Origin: an uncultured Bacillota bacterium | GTDB lineage: Bacteria; Bacillota; Clostridia; Peptostreptococcales; Anaerovoracaceae | Direction of reading: 5' to 3' | DNA: 53,897 nt | NCBI GenBank assembly: GCA_949295785.1 | Contig: CASFMJ010000022.1 | Coordinates: forward strand, 1-53,897 | In this document: in pieces, positions 20,871 through 29,344 of the stretch | Layout: the number at the start of each line of letters is the position of its first letter | Position numbering within the stretch: position 1 is the stretch's first letter | Made by a program: the position numbers and the translations under genes | Notes under the pieces: model-generated | Seen by the model: the letters and a program-made list of their open reading frames with translations, nothing else | The model's database searches: none | Told to the model about the DNA's origin: nothing

Positions 20871-22080
20871 GGCTATTCTCCTCGCATCCGTTTATTTCTT
20901 TTCTGAGCGTATGCATACGGGTCAGATTCCCTACGATTGCGGCTCCCACAAGTTTGCTGCCTATATAATATCTTTTTTCAAAGAAGCGTCTCTGACGGGG
21001 ATTGATATAAAAATTCCCCGGCATATCTTCTTGGGAGTAATATTCGATCCTGTATTCGGCACCTTCTTGTTTTCCCATGTCTCCCAGGGCAAAGAGACTT
21101 AAGGTCGGGCTGTTTATTACGAGAGAGGTATCAAAATCAGGCACAGGTGTCCTGTCTTTTTCAGGGCAACACAGGTCAGCTGCAGCATTGATACCGGCGG
21201 TTCTTCCCTGAGCCATGGCCTGAGACCAGAGGGCATAATTAATACCCATATATTGAGCACAGTCTCCTGCCGCATATATATTTTTGTCAGAAGTACGGCA
21301 GAAACGGTCAATTTCGATGGCTCTTGAAGCCATAACCGTATCAGGTATCACAGATGTCTGAGCTCTTACTCCGCATGCCATTATTACAAAGTCGCAGTCA
21401 AATGATCTGCCGTCTTTAAGACTGACGCCGGCAACATGGCCTTTGCTGTCACGGTTTACCGATGAAATGTCTGCACCGGTATGTATACTGATTTCAGGAA
21501 GAAAATCACATATGATATCGGATATCTCCCTGTCTATCTGACGTGTCATAAGATACGGCATTGCTTCAAGCACAGTGACGCAGACACCGTATCCTGCCAG
21601 AGACTCTGCCGCTTCAAGTCCTATGACGCCTCCTCCTATGATGACCGCTTTACATCCGGGGCGGCAGCGCCTTTTAATTTCAAATATATCTTCAGCTCTC
21701 CTTATGGTGAAAATATCAGAACCCGCAGCACCGTCAATAGGCGGGATAAAGCTTTCTGCGCCGCATGCCAGTATAAGCCGGTCATAAAAGTATATCCGGT
21801 CCCGGCTGTGAACATGTCTGAGTCTGCTGTCTATGCGGTCTATGGCAGAGTCTGTGTGCAGATGTATATTTTTTTCGGAAAACCATTCAGCCGGGTATAT
21901 GGTCCAGTGATCAGGCTCAAAGCTCTTAAGTCGCGTTTTAGTGAGCATCGGCCTGGAATAGGGCAGCTGATGCTCTTTTGTGAACATATGTATTATGCCG
22001 TCTCTGTCTGTCTCTCTTATGGCGCGGGCAGCTTCAAGACCGGCAATACCTGAACCGATTATAATATATAAGTTATTCAT
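20863..22080 (-). CDS. FAD-dependent pyridine nucleotide-disulfide-type oxidoreductase
   Basis: 405 residues. FAD-binding GSGIAG (residues 9-14), NAD(P)H-binding AVIIGGGVIGLEAAESL near 145-162, and the second FAD motif NIYAAGDCAQY. It resembles the NADH-rubredoxin reductase and NirB N-terminal type, with no redox-active CxxxxC. Start is ATG 22080, with AAGGAG nine bases upstream and an 8-nt overlap with the Fe-S gene; it also overlaps the catalytic subunit by 8 nt. I infer that it feeds electrons from NAD(P)H through the Fe-S subunit to the molybdenum subunit, replacing the quinol-linked DmsC anchor that is absent. Confidence 0.88.
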   Translation of the reverse strand: MNNLYIIIGSGIAGLEAARAIRETDRDGIIHMFTKEHQLPYSRPMLTKTRLKSFEPDHWTIYPAEWFSEKNIHLHTDSAIDRIDSRLRHVHSRDRIYFYDRLILACGAESFIPPIDGAAGSDIFTIRRAEDIFEIKRRCRPGCKAVIIGGGVIGLEAAESLAGYGVCVTVLEAMPYLMTRQIDREISDIICDFLPEISIHTGADISSVNRDSKGHVAGVSLKDGRSFDCDFVIMACGVRAQTSVIPDTVMASRAIEIDRFCRTSDKNIYAAGDCAQYMGINYALWSQAMAQGRTAGINAAADLCCPEKDRTPVPDFDTSLVINSPTLSLFALGDMGKQEGAEYRIEYYSQEDMPGNFYINPRQRRFFEKRYYIGSKLVGAAIVGNLTRMHTLRKEINGCEENSHE

Positions 22081-22624
22081 CAGACTTTTCTCCTTTGCCG
22101 GCAGTATCAGATACAATAAGCTTATGTGATGGTTTTATATCAATACAGGGCGATGTAATCCCAGGATCAGCCAGAAATATCATATGGGCATTGGTTTTAT
22201 CAAGGGGGCCGAATCTCAGGCTCGAAGTCGGACAAGCCGATACACATACAGGTTCAAGGCCTGCATTGCGTCTGTCTGTGCAGGCATCACATTTCTGAGT
22301 CACACCTTTGGCCTTGCTGAAAGATATGGCACCATACGGGCAGTTCCACATACATGATCCACAGCCTATACATCTGCCGTCATCATGCTGTGTGGTACCG
22401 TCTTTCGCCTTGTACATTGCTCCGGTGGGGCAGACTTTTACACAGGCTGCTTCCTGGCAGTGATTGCAGCTACCTGAAAAAGGACCTTCAGCAAGCATTT
22501 CTGTTCTTCTGAAAAACTCTCCTGCCGTAAGACCGTGGGCATTCTTGCAGGCCACCTGACATGCGCCGCAGGCCATGCAGGTATTCATATTGTAATAAAA
22601 ACCTAATTTCTGCATTGTGGTCAC
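22073..22624 (-). CDS. 4Fe-4S dicluster (DmsB-like) electron-transfer subunit
   Basis: 183 residues with four cysteine groups for four [4Fe-4S] clusters: CMACGACQVACKNAH, CNHCQEAACVKVCP, CIGCGSCMWNCP and CDACTDRRNAGLEPVCVSACP. This is the DmsB/NrfC pattern. It should carry electrons between the FAD protein and the molybdenum subunit. First gene of the operon, with GAGGTG before ATG 22624 and a TATAAT-like -10 on the - strand at 22652-22647. No membrane anchor gene follows, unlike classical dmsABC. Confidence 0.93.
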   Translation of the reverse strand: MTTMQKLGFYYNMNTCMACGACQVACKNAHGLTAGEFFRRTEMLAEGPFSGSCNHCQEAACVKVCPTGAMYKAKDGTTQHDDGRCIGCGSCMWNCPYGAISFSKAKGVTQKCDACTDRRNAGLEPVCVSACPTSSLRFGPLDKTNAHMIFLADPGITSPCIDIKPSHKLIVSDTAGKGEKSDE

Positions 22625-22670
22625 CTCATAAATCTGTTACACTGAGATTATACAACAAATTGAGAGAAAT

Positions 22671-23258
22671 GTGTTTATGAACAGTGATTTTTTTTGCAGC
22701 AGATCTATAGGCCTTCTGATTCTGGCAGGAGGAAGGTCAACGCGCATGGGAAAGGATAAAGCCGGTCTCATGCTGGACGGGAAGACTTTTGCAAGTACAA
22801 TAGCTTATAATATGAAATATTTTGACGAGAAGCTTGTTTCGGCATTTTCAGGTTATGTTCTGGAAGGATTTGAAACAGTCACTGATGAGCCGGAGATTGA
22901 AGGCAAAGGCCCTATGGCAGGGATTGTCAGCGGACTTGCAGTATGCAGGAGCAGATGGCTTCTGATTGTGCCATGTGATATGCCCTTTTTTGATATTGAT
23001 GCAGCCGGAAAGCTGGCCATGGCGATAGATATGTCTGACCCCCGTCCTGTGACGGCCCAAGGAAAGAACGGAAAAGTGCCCCTGCCCGGTATATACCCCA
23101 AGGATACTGCGGATAAGATCAGGGGATTTCTCATGCAGGGTATATACAGAGCGTCGGATATATTGGAACAGATAGGATCATCTATGGTAAAAATTGATGA
23201 AAAATCACTTATAAATATAAATACACCGGAGGAATATGCTATATATGGAAAAAGGTGA
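22671..23258 (+). CDS. mobA: Molybdenum cofactor guanylyltransferase
   Basis: Nucleotidyltransferase that turns Mo-molybdopterin into the guanine dinucleotide form. The signature LILAGGRSTRMGKDKAGL lies near residues 16-33, and the metal-binding PCDMPF near 102-107. At 195 residues it is full length. The start may be GTG 22671 or ATG 22677; GAGAG upstream serves either. It is divergent from the molybdoenzyme operon with a 46-bp gap, which fits supply of bis-MGD for that enzyme. Its 3' end overlaps rlmD. Confidence 0.93.
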   Translation: MFMNSDFFCSRSIGLLILAGGRSTRMGKDKAGLMLDGKTFASTIAYNMKYFDEKLVSAFSGYVLEGFETVTDEPEIEGKGPMAGIVSGLAVCRSRWLLIVPCDMPFFDIDAAGKLAMAIDMSDPRPVTAQGKNGKVPLPGIYPKDTADKIRGFLMQGIYRASDILEQIGSSMVKIDEKSLININTPEEYAIYGKR

Positions 23259-24720
23259 TAAAGTAAAAATAAAGATAGAGGACATTTCTGCAGAAGGACG
23301 CGGTATAGGCAGAGCAGAGAAAATGGCGGTGTTTGCAGCTGATACTGTTATAGGCGATTATGTGGAGGTGGAGCTTTTTAAAGTTAAGAAAAAATATGCT
23401 TTGGGAAGAGTTACTGAATATCTGAGCTTTTCAGATTACCGCATAGAGCCCGAGTGTCCGTATGCAGGGCAGTGCGGCGGATGTGTATACCGCAGCACTT
23501 CATATCAGGCTCAGCTTGAACTTAAGAGAAAACAGGTAACAGACAAGCTTGTCAGGCTTGCAGGAATAGAAAATCCCAAGGTACTCCCTGTTATAGGGAT
23601 GGAAAATCCATACAGATACAGAAATAAGGCGTCCATGCCTGTAAGTACGGGAGGACTCATAACAGAAAAAGGAGGGATTGTAAAGCCTGTTCACAAACCA
23701 AGAATAGGCTTCTACAGAGCAAAAAGCCATGATGTGACAGACTGCGTGGACTGCCTCATACAGTCAGAAACCGCCATGGCTGCGGCAGGGGCCTTACGAA
23801 GATTCATGGAAGAGGATAATATAACATCCTACGATAAGCGCTGGGATAAGGGCCTTATGAAGGCAATGACTGTAAGGACCGCTTTTGGTACAGGCCAGGT
23901 GATGGTAATACTTAAAATAAACGGCAAGGGTGTGCCTAACGGAGCAAAGCTGGTGGAAATGCTGGATGATGCCATATGGGATATTCCGCCATATGAAAAT
24001 CCGGATGGCTCTGTAACGGAATTTTCTCTTGAAAGCGTTATTCTTGAAATAAGCAGAAAAGACGGCAGAACGGAATATATGACACTGGCGGGAAAACCCG
24101 TCATAACAGAGGAAGTTGGCGGATTGACATTTGAGATATCCCCGGCATCCTTTTATCAGGTGAATCCTCTGCAGATGGAGAAACTTTACAGAAAGGCCAT
24201 AGAGTACGCAGATCTTGAAGGCGGCGAAACAATACTTGATCTGTACTGCGGCGTGGGAACCATAGGATTGTTTTTTGCGGATCATATGAGAAGAGCCGGT
24301 ATGACAGGCAGAGTGATAGGTATAGAGTCAGTCAGTGAAGCAGTGATAAATGCCAACAGGAATGCCGTCATAAATGGCATCGTTAATGCACGATATGTGT
24401 GCGGCAGAGCCGAAGAAAAGCTGCCGGAGCTGGAAAAAGACCCTGATAAGGGTCTGCATACAGAAAAGGCTGATATTATAATAATGGACCCGCCAAGAGC
24501 AGGTTGTGAGGAAAAGCTTCTTGATGCTGCTGCCGGTCTGTCGCCGGAAAAAATCGTATATATATCATGTGATCCGGCAACTCTGGCAAGAGATATAAAA
24601 TACCTCACACAATTGGGATATGAACTTGAGGAAGCTGCTCCTGTGGATATGTTCCCATGGACAGGAGCAATAGAGGTAGTGACAAAACTTACACGGAGGA
24701 ATAAAAATGCTGTCATTTGA
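23236..24720 (+). CDS. rlmD: 23S rRNA (uracil-5-)-methyltransferase RlmD/RumA-type
   Basis: 494 residues: an N-terminal TRAM domain, then the Fe-S cysteines C74, C80 and C83 (ECPYAGQCGGC), the same positions as in E. coli RlmD, with the fourth Cys in the DCVDC segment. The SAM-binding ILDLYCGVGTIGLF and IIMDPPRAG follow, and the catalytic Cys is C445 in YISCDPATLARD. It methylates uridine in 23S rRNA; the exact site (747 or 1939) cannot be read from sequence. ATG 23245 is an alternative start, because the GGAGG at 23228-23232 is very close to ATG 23236. Confidence 0.9.
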   Translation: MLYMEKGDKVKIKIEDISAEGRGIGRAEKMAVFAADTVIGDYVEVELFKVKKKYALGRVTEYLSFSDYRIEPECPYAGQCGGCVYRSTSYQAQLELKRKQVTDKLVRLAGIENPKVLPVIGMENPYRYRNKASMPVSTGGLITEKGGIVKPVHKPRIGFYRAKSHDVTDCVDCLIQSETAMAAAGALRRFMEEDNITSYDKRWDKGLMKAMTVRTAFGTGQVMVILKINGKGVPNGAKLVEMLDDAIWDIPPYENPDGSVTEFSLESVILEISRKDGRTEYMTLAGKPVITEEVGGLTFEISPASFYQVNPLQMEKLYRKAIEYADLEGGETILDLYCGVGTIGLFFADHMRRAGMTGRVIGIESVSEAVINANRNAVINGIVNARYVCGRAEEKLPELEKDPDKGLHTEKADIIIMDPPRAGCEEKLLDAAAGLSPEKIVYISCDPATLARDIKYLTQLGYELEEAAPVDMFPWTGAIEVVTKLTRRNKNAVI

Positions 24721-25741
24721 GTCAGATTATATTATGGGAGCTCATCCACAGCTGCTGAAAAGGCTGTCGGAGACAAACATGCAGCCACAGCCGGGATACG
24801 GTAACGATGAATACTGTATGTCCGCTGCGGAAAAAATAAGAAAAGCATGCGGCCTGAATAAGGCTGACATATATTTTATATCAGGAGGAACTCAGACAAA
24901 CCAGCTTGTTATAGATTCCATGCTCAGATCATATGAGGGAGTGCTTGCGGCTGAAACAGGCCATGTCAACGGACATGAAGCAGGAGCAATTGAATATTCG
25001 GGGCATAAAGTTCTGACCCTCCCTCAGTATGAAGGAAAAGTAAGGGCGGAAGATGTTGACAGATATATAAATGACTTTTTTTCTGATGAAAATCACAGCC
25101 ACATGGTATTTCCGGGCATGGTTTATATTTCACATCCCACAGAATATGGAACAATCTATTCTTTAAGTGAGCTCGAGAAACTTTCGCATGTCTGCAGAAA
25201 ACATCATATACCCCTGTTTCTTGATGGAGCGCGGCTTGGATATGCGCTTGCAGCAGAGGAATCTGATTTGACTCTGAAAGATATAGCCAGATTGTGTGAT
25301 GTGTTTTATATAGGGGGGACAAAAGTAGGTGCCCTTTGTGGTGAAGCGCTGATATTCACACAAAATAAACCGGAAAACTTTATCACAATGATCAAACAGC
25401 ACGGAGCCCTGCTGGCAAAAGGCAGGCTTCTGGGAGTACAGTTTGATACCCTTTTTACTGATAATCTTTATTTCAAGATAAGCGAAAATGCCATAGAGAA
25501 GGCACAGAAGCTCAAAAATATATTTGAGAATCACGGCATCTCATTTCATATCAAGTCTCCTACAAATCAGCAGTTTATCATTCTGGACAATGAATTTATG
25601 AAAAGACTGGCGGAAAAAGTCAGATTCAGTTTCTGGGAAAAGAAAGATGAAAAAAGCACGGTGGTAAGGTTTGCTACAAGCTGGGCTACAACTGATAAAG
25701 AACTACAGCAGCTTGAAGCCATATTAAATGACATGAAATAA
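24707..25741 (+). CDS. Low-specificity threonine aldolase family PLP enzyme
   Basis: 344 residues of fold type I. PLP lysine K206 in GGTKVGALCGEAL, D173 in LDGARLGYA, and the substrate-loop TGHVNGHEAGAIE near 84-96. The family cleaves L-threonine or allo-threonine to glycine and acetaldehyde, though related beta-eliminating lyases look alike. It overlaps rlmD by 14 nt and has CGGAGGA before the start, so it belongs to the mobA-rlmD unit. Confidence 0.85.
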   Translation: MLSFESDYIMGAHPQLLKRLSETNMQPQPGYGNDEYCMSAAEKIRKACGLNKADIYFISGGTQTNQLVIDSMLRSYEGVLAAETGHVNGHEAGAIEYSGHKVLTLPQYEGKVRAEDVDRYINDFFSDENHSHMVFPGMVYISHPTEYGTIYSLSELEKLSHVCRKHHIPLFLDGARLGYALAAEESDLTLKDIARLCDVFYIGGTKVGALCGEALIFTQNKPENFITMIKQHGALLAKGRLLGVQFDTLFTDNLYFKISENAIEKAQKLKNIFENHGISFHIKSPTNQQFIILDNEFMKRLAEKVRFSFWEKKDEKSTVVRFATSWATTDKELQQLEAILNDMK

Positions 25742-25760
25742 AAGGCTGAGTCAAATAATA

Positions 25761-25789
25761 TTGACGATAGCTGTAAATAAGAGTAAAAT
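25761..25789 (+). promoter_or_regulatory. Promoter of the GAPDH gene
   Basis: TTGACG (25761-25766), exactly 17 bp, TAAAAT (25784-25789). Predicted transcript start near 25796, about 40 nt before ATG 25837. Confidence 0.75.
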
Positions 25790-25836
25790 TTTATGGGGAC
25801 TGTATAAATGCAGTGTATAACAAAGGAGGAGTATTT

Positions 25837-26856
25837 ATGACAAAGATAGCTATAAACGGCTTCGGAAGGATTGGAAGACTGGCTTTCAGACAGATTTTCG
25901 CCGATGAGACTATGGAGGTTTCCGCCATAAATGACCTGACAGCTCCGGCAATGCTTGCCCACCTGCTTAAATATGACAGTGTGCAGGGCGGATACAAAGG
26001 CCATACGGTGATAAGCGGAGATGATTATATAGAAGTGGACGGAAAAAGAATAAGGGTGCTTTCTGAAAAAGATCCGGAAAAACTTCCGTGGAAAGATATG
26101 AATATAGATATAGTATTGGAATGCACGGGATTTTTCACATCGAAAGAAAAATCCCAGGCACATATCAGGGCAGGCGCAAAGAAAGTTCTTATTTCTGCTC
26201 CTGCCGGCAATGACCTGCCGACGATAGTCTACGGCACCAACCATGAGATGCTGACTGCAGAAGATGATGTGATTTCAGCTGCTTCCTGCACCACCAACTG
26301 CCTTGCTCCCATGGCCAAGGCACTTAACGATTACAGAGAGATACGGACAGGATTCATGACCACCATTCATGCATACACCGGTGACCAGATGCTTCTTGAC
26401 GGACCCCACAGGAAAGGGGATCTGAGGAGAGCAAGAGCGGGAGCCATAAATATAGTTCCAAACAGCACCGGGGCTGCAAAGGCGATAGGCCTTGTAATAC
26501 CGGAGCTGGACGGACGTCTTATAGGATCTGCTCAGAGAGTTCCGGTACCGTCCGGATCAATAACAATACTTGATGCAACTCTGAAAGACGAGACAGAGAG
26601 TGTAAGCGTAGAGGGTATTAATGCGGCAATGAGAAAAGCAGCCAATGAATCCTTCGGATACACTGAAGAAGAACTGGTTTCCAGCGATATAATCGGCATG
26701 GAATACGGCTCGCTGTTTGATGCCACTCAGACACTTGCTCAAAGATGCGGCACCAAGATATATGAGGTGCGAGTAGTGGCATGGTATGATAATGAAAACA
26801 GTTATGTATCACAGATGGTGAGAACCCTTAAATATCTCAGAAAATTTTTGCAGTAA
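25837..26856 (+). CDS. gap: Glyceraldehyde-3-phosphate dehydrogenase, type I
   Basis: 339 residues. The NAD-binding INGFGRIGR starts the protein; the catalytic Cys is C151 in [12 protein letters not shown], with the His in the THAYTGDQ segment downstream. It oxidises glyceraldehyde-3-phosphate in glycolysis. Start ATG 25837 follows AAAGGAGGAG (25822-25831); an in-frame GTG at 25813 lies upstream of that site. The gene stands alone without pgk or tpi, so it may be one of several paralogues. Confidence 0.95.
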   Translation: MTKIAINGFGRIGRLAFRQIFADETMEVSAINDLTAPAMLAHLLKYDSVQGGYKGHTVISGDDYIEVDGKRIRVLSEKDPEKLPWKDMNIDIVLECTGFFTSKEKSQAHIRAGAKKVLISAPAGNDLPTIVYGTNHEMLTAEDDVISAASCTTNCLAPMAKALNDYREIRTGFMTTIHAYTGDQMLLDGPHRKGDLRRARAGAINIVPNSTGAAKAIGLVIPELDGRLIGSAQRVPVPSGSITILDATLKDETESVSVEGINAAMRKAANESFGYTEEELVSSDIIGMEYGSLFDATQTLAQRCGTKIYEVRVVAWYDNENSYVSQMVRTLKYLRKFLQ

Positions 26857-26876
26857 AAAGGACGAAACCGGATCTG

Positions 26877-28127
26877 ATGAAAAGAATCTTAAACATTGAA
26901 TACGGCGCAATACACGCCACATACTGGATGACATATGCTATAATAGGCAGCTTTGCTTCTGCATTTCTTCTGGACAGAGGATATACCAACTCCGAAATCG
27001 GGGTCATTCTGGCCGTAGGAAGCGTGGTGGCCGTATTCATACAGCCGGTGCTGGCGGATATTGCCGACAGATCAAAAAAAATATCGCTGATTTCTCTTAC
27101 TCAGATAGTGACTGTAGTGATGATGGTGCTGACTGCTGTTAGTTTTGTTATGCAGAGGGCAACACTTGCTCTTTCTGTAGTGTTTGTAATGCTGGTAGCG
27201 TGGGACACTACACTTCAGCCGCTGTTTAATTCCATGGCATTCAAGCTTGAAGAAAGCGGTTATAAGATAAGATTTGGGATAAACAGAGCCATGGGATCTC
27301 TGTCATATTCAATATCATGTTTCTTCCTGGGGACCCTTACAGAAAAACTTGGAGCAGGGATACTGCCGGTGACAGGAGAGGTCGTGCTGGTGATGCTTCT
27401 GGTTACTCTGGTACTGGTTCGCAGACATTTTAAAAGAGCATGTGCCATGAGAGACGCTCAGCTTGCTGCAAAAGGAACAGAAGCAGTTTTGGCAGAAACA
27501 GAACATCAGCAGAACGGTGCTGATGGAAGAATAGAAGAAGATATAAATTTCAGCAGGTTCATAAAAAGAAACAAACTTTTTGTGGTGGTAAGTCTGGGAG
27601 TGGCCGGCCTTTTTTTCAGCAATGCTGTATTTAACAATTTCATGCTTCAGATAGTGGAAAATGTAGGTGGCGACAGCGAAGATATGGGAAGAATACTTTC
27701 CCTCATGGCAGTTTTGGAAATGCCGGCGCTTTTTCTGTTCGATGCCATACACAGCAAGATATCATGCAAGACGCTGTTGAAGATAGGCGCGGCCAGCTTT
27801 GCACTTAAAGTTCTGTTTTCGTATATTGCGGGAAACGTGACAATGATATACATAGCGCAGTTTTTTCAGACTTCGTCTTTTGGCATATTCCTGCCGGCAA
27901 TGGTCTGCTTTATAGATGAGATAATGGATAAAGGGGAAGCCGTTAAAGGCCAGTCTCTTTATACCATCATGACCACAGTGGGAACCATATTTGCAAGCCT
28001 GTCAGGCGGAAGGATACTTGACACAGGAGGAGCGACCACGCTGCTGCTGGTTTCGCTGGTGATAACAGGAGCAGGAGCTCTGATAATAATATTCACTGTG
28101 GGGAGAGTAAGAAACAATAAAATATAA
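26877..28127 (+). CDS. MFS transporter (MFS_1-like)
   Basis: 416 residues with about 12 membrane segments and a charged central loop (about residues 180-225), the usual 6+6 build. The N-terminal EYGAIHATYWMTYAIIGSF and DRGYTNSEIGVI resemble the MFS_1-like group that includes HcaT-type permeases. The substrate is not predictable. Its ribosome site (AAAAGGA) is about 14 nt from ATG, rather far. It follows gap by 20 nt and is terminated by the hairpin at 28139. Confidence 0.8.
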   Translation: MKRILNIEYGAIHATYWMTYAIIGSFASAFLLDRGYTNSEIGVILAVGSVVAVFIQPVLADIADRSKKISLISLTQIVTVVMMVLTAVSFVMQRATLALSVVFVMLVAWDTTLQPLFNSMAFKLEESGYKIRFGINRAMGSLSYSISCFFLGTLTEKLGAGILPVTGEVVLVMLLVTLVLVRRHFKRACAMRDAQLAAKGTEAVLAETEHQQNGADGRIEEDINFSRFIKRNKLFVVVSLGVAGLFFSNAVFNNFMLQIVENVGGDSEDMGRILSLMAVLEMPALFLFDAIHSKISCKTLLKIGAASFALKVLFSYIAGNVTMIYIAQFFQTSSFGIFLPAMVCFIDEIMDKGEAVKGQSLYTIMTTVGTIFASLSGGRILDTGGATTLLLVSLVITGAGALIIIFTVGRVRNNKI

Positions 28128-28138
28128 TAAAAGCTGAG

Positions 28139-28171
28139 ATCGCCTCATAATCTTTTATGAGGTGATTTTTT
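28139..28171 (+). terminator. Intrinsic terminator whose 3' arm contains the next gene's ribosome site
   Basis: ATCGCCTCATAA (28139-28150), a 4-nt loop and TTATGAGGTGAT (28155-28166), 12 bp with one G-T pair, then TTTTT up to ATG 28172. The GAGGTGA at 28159-28165 is the only ribosome site for the deacetylase gene and is paired in the stem. Confidence 0.85.
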
Positions 28172-29008
28172 ATGCGTAAAGAAAATATGAAAGGAATTCT
28201 GACAGTGATAATGACAGGAGCCGTTATGTGGGCATTCATATTTGCAGCTGTTGGAGGAAGCGGCAGACCGGTTTCAGGGAGTGACTCGGAAAAGGATGAA
28301 ACAGTGGCGACCTCATCGGATATATGTAACTGGGGTCTTTCTTTTCAGAAGGAAGGAAGCTCGCCTGTGGGAAATGCCGCCCCTTCATACCTTAAGCAAT
28401 ATGATGCCTATTACATAGACGAGGATGGAATCGATGACAAGAACATTTATCTTACCTTTGACGCGGGATATGAAAACGGATATACTGAAGATATTCTTGA
28501 TGTGCTAAAAGAGGAAGAAGTTCCTGCGGCTTTTTTTGTGGTAGGTAACTATATACAGCAGAATCCTGATATAGTTAAAAGAATGGAAGAAGAAGGCCAT
28601 ACAGTCGGAAATCATACAATGCATCATCCGGACATGGCATCCATAGCCGATAAAGAAGATTTCAGAGCGGAACTTGAGCAACTGGAGCAGTTGTATGAAG
28701 ATGCCACCGGTAAAGAAATGAAAAAAGTATACAGACCGCCCCAGGGCAAATACAGTGAGGAGAATCTGAAACAGGCCAGAGAAATGGGATACACCACGAT
28801 TTTCTGGAGCCTGGCTTATGTGGACTGGTATGAAGATGATCAGCCAACAAGAGAGGAGGCTCTCAATAAGCTGAACAGCAGGATCCATCCCGGGGCTATA
28901 GTTCTTCTTCACAGTACATCCAAGACCAACAGCAAAATATTGAAGGAACTTATAGAAGGCTGGAAGAAGGAAGGATACAATTTCTGCAGTATTGACAATA
29001 TCATGTAA
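28172..29008 (+). CDS. PdaA-like polysaccharide deacetylase
   Basis: 278 residues. An N-terminal hydrophobic segment (about 8-28) is a signal or anchor. A NodB-type deacetylase domain follows: TFDAGYENG (variant of TFDDG, as in PdaA), the metal-binding NHTMHHPDM, VYRPPQGKYS and VLLHSTSKTN. PdaA makes muramic delta-lactam in the spore cortex; this close likeness suggests the same, but other peptidoglycan deacetylases cannot be excluded. The start is fixed by GAGGTGA six bases upstream, which is buried in a terminator stem. Confidence 0.88.
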   Translation: MRKENMKGILTVIMTGAVMWAFIFAAVGGSGRPVSGSDSEKDETVATSSDICNWGLSFQKEGSSPVGNAAPSYLKQYDAYYIDEDGIDDKNIYLTFDAGYENGYTEDILDVLKEEEVPAAFFVVGNYIQQNPDIVKRMEEEGHTVGNHTMHHPDMASIADKEDFRAELEQLEQLYEDATGKEMKKVYRPPQGKYSEENLKQAREMGYTTIFWSLAYVDWYEDDQPTREEALNKLNSRIHPGAIVLLHSTSKTNSKILKELIEGWKKEGYNFCSIDNIM

Positions 29009-29080
29009 GAGGTTGAAGTATATCATACCATGTTACTTAATATAATATTGTATTCTTTTCCATCCAAAATTTCACAACCT

Positions 29081-29132
29081 TGATAACGTTTTAACTTGAT
29101 TCCCCAAAAGATATGTAGTATACTGATAACGT
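29081..29132 (+). promoter_or_regulatory. Orphan promoter flanked by a 9-bp direct repeat
   Basis: TTGATT (29096-29101), 17 bp, TATACT (29119-29124). The 9-mer TGATAACGT occurs at 29081-29089, upstream of the -35, and again at 29124-29132, over the -10 edge and start point, 43 bp apart. This looks like an operator pair. No protein gene of normal size follows on this strand. Confidence 0.65.
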
Positions 29133-29270
29133 GCTGAATTTAAGGAAGGGTTTTTATCAGACAGTATTATTTATAACCGGAATTATTTTATGGCCCGTCC
29201 GTATAAAAGGCATTGTGTGTGATTATTTATAAATTAAAGACAAGGGCAGGGTGCCCTTGTCTTTAATTTT
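29131..29270 (+). ncRNA. Candidate short transcript of about 140 nt
   Basis: Bounded by the promoter at 29096-29124 and the 18-bp terminator at 29231-29270. Inside are an 11-bp direct repeat ATTATTTATAA (29166-29176, 29222-29232) and a ten-codon reading frame (29190-29222, MARPYKRHCV). That frame resembles the first residues of DUF134 proteins (MARPxK...C), so this may be the stub of a lost gene instead of a functional RNA. I see no known RNA family. Confidence 0.4.
29231..29270. terminator. Very strong intrinsic terminator
   Basis: An 18-bp perfect stem (29231-29248 and 29252-29269) with a GGG loop, ending in TTTT on the + strand. Its A/T-rich ends make it work on both strands, so it may also end the leftward glycyl-radical gene transcript. 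Confidence 0.9.
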
Positions 29271-29344
29271 ACTCTATATGAGAGAAAGTGAGACTTGGGT
29301 CTACAATTCAGTATTTTGTATCTGTATCGTTATAGTACAGTATC

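Noticed and set aside
25567..26244. 225-codon frame antisense to the aldolase/GAPDH junction
   Set aside because: It crosses two clear genes and a promoter on the + strand and shows no domain pattern.
29190..29222. Functional ten-residue peptide gene
   Set aside because: Only a poor ribosome site precedes the ATG. It is kept as a possible relic within the candidate short RNA.
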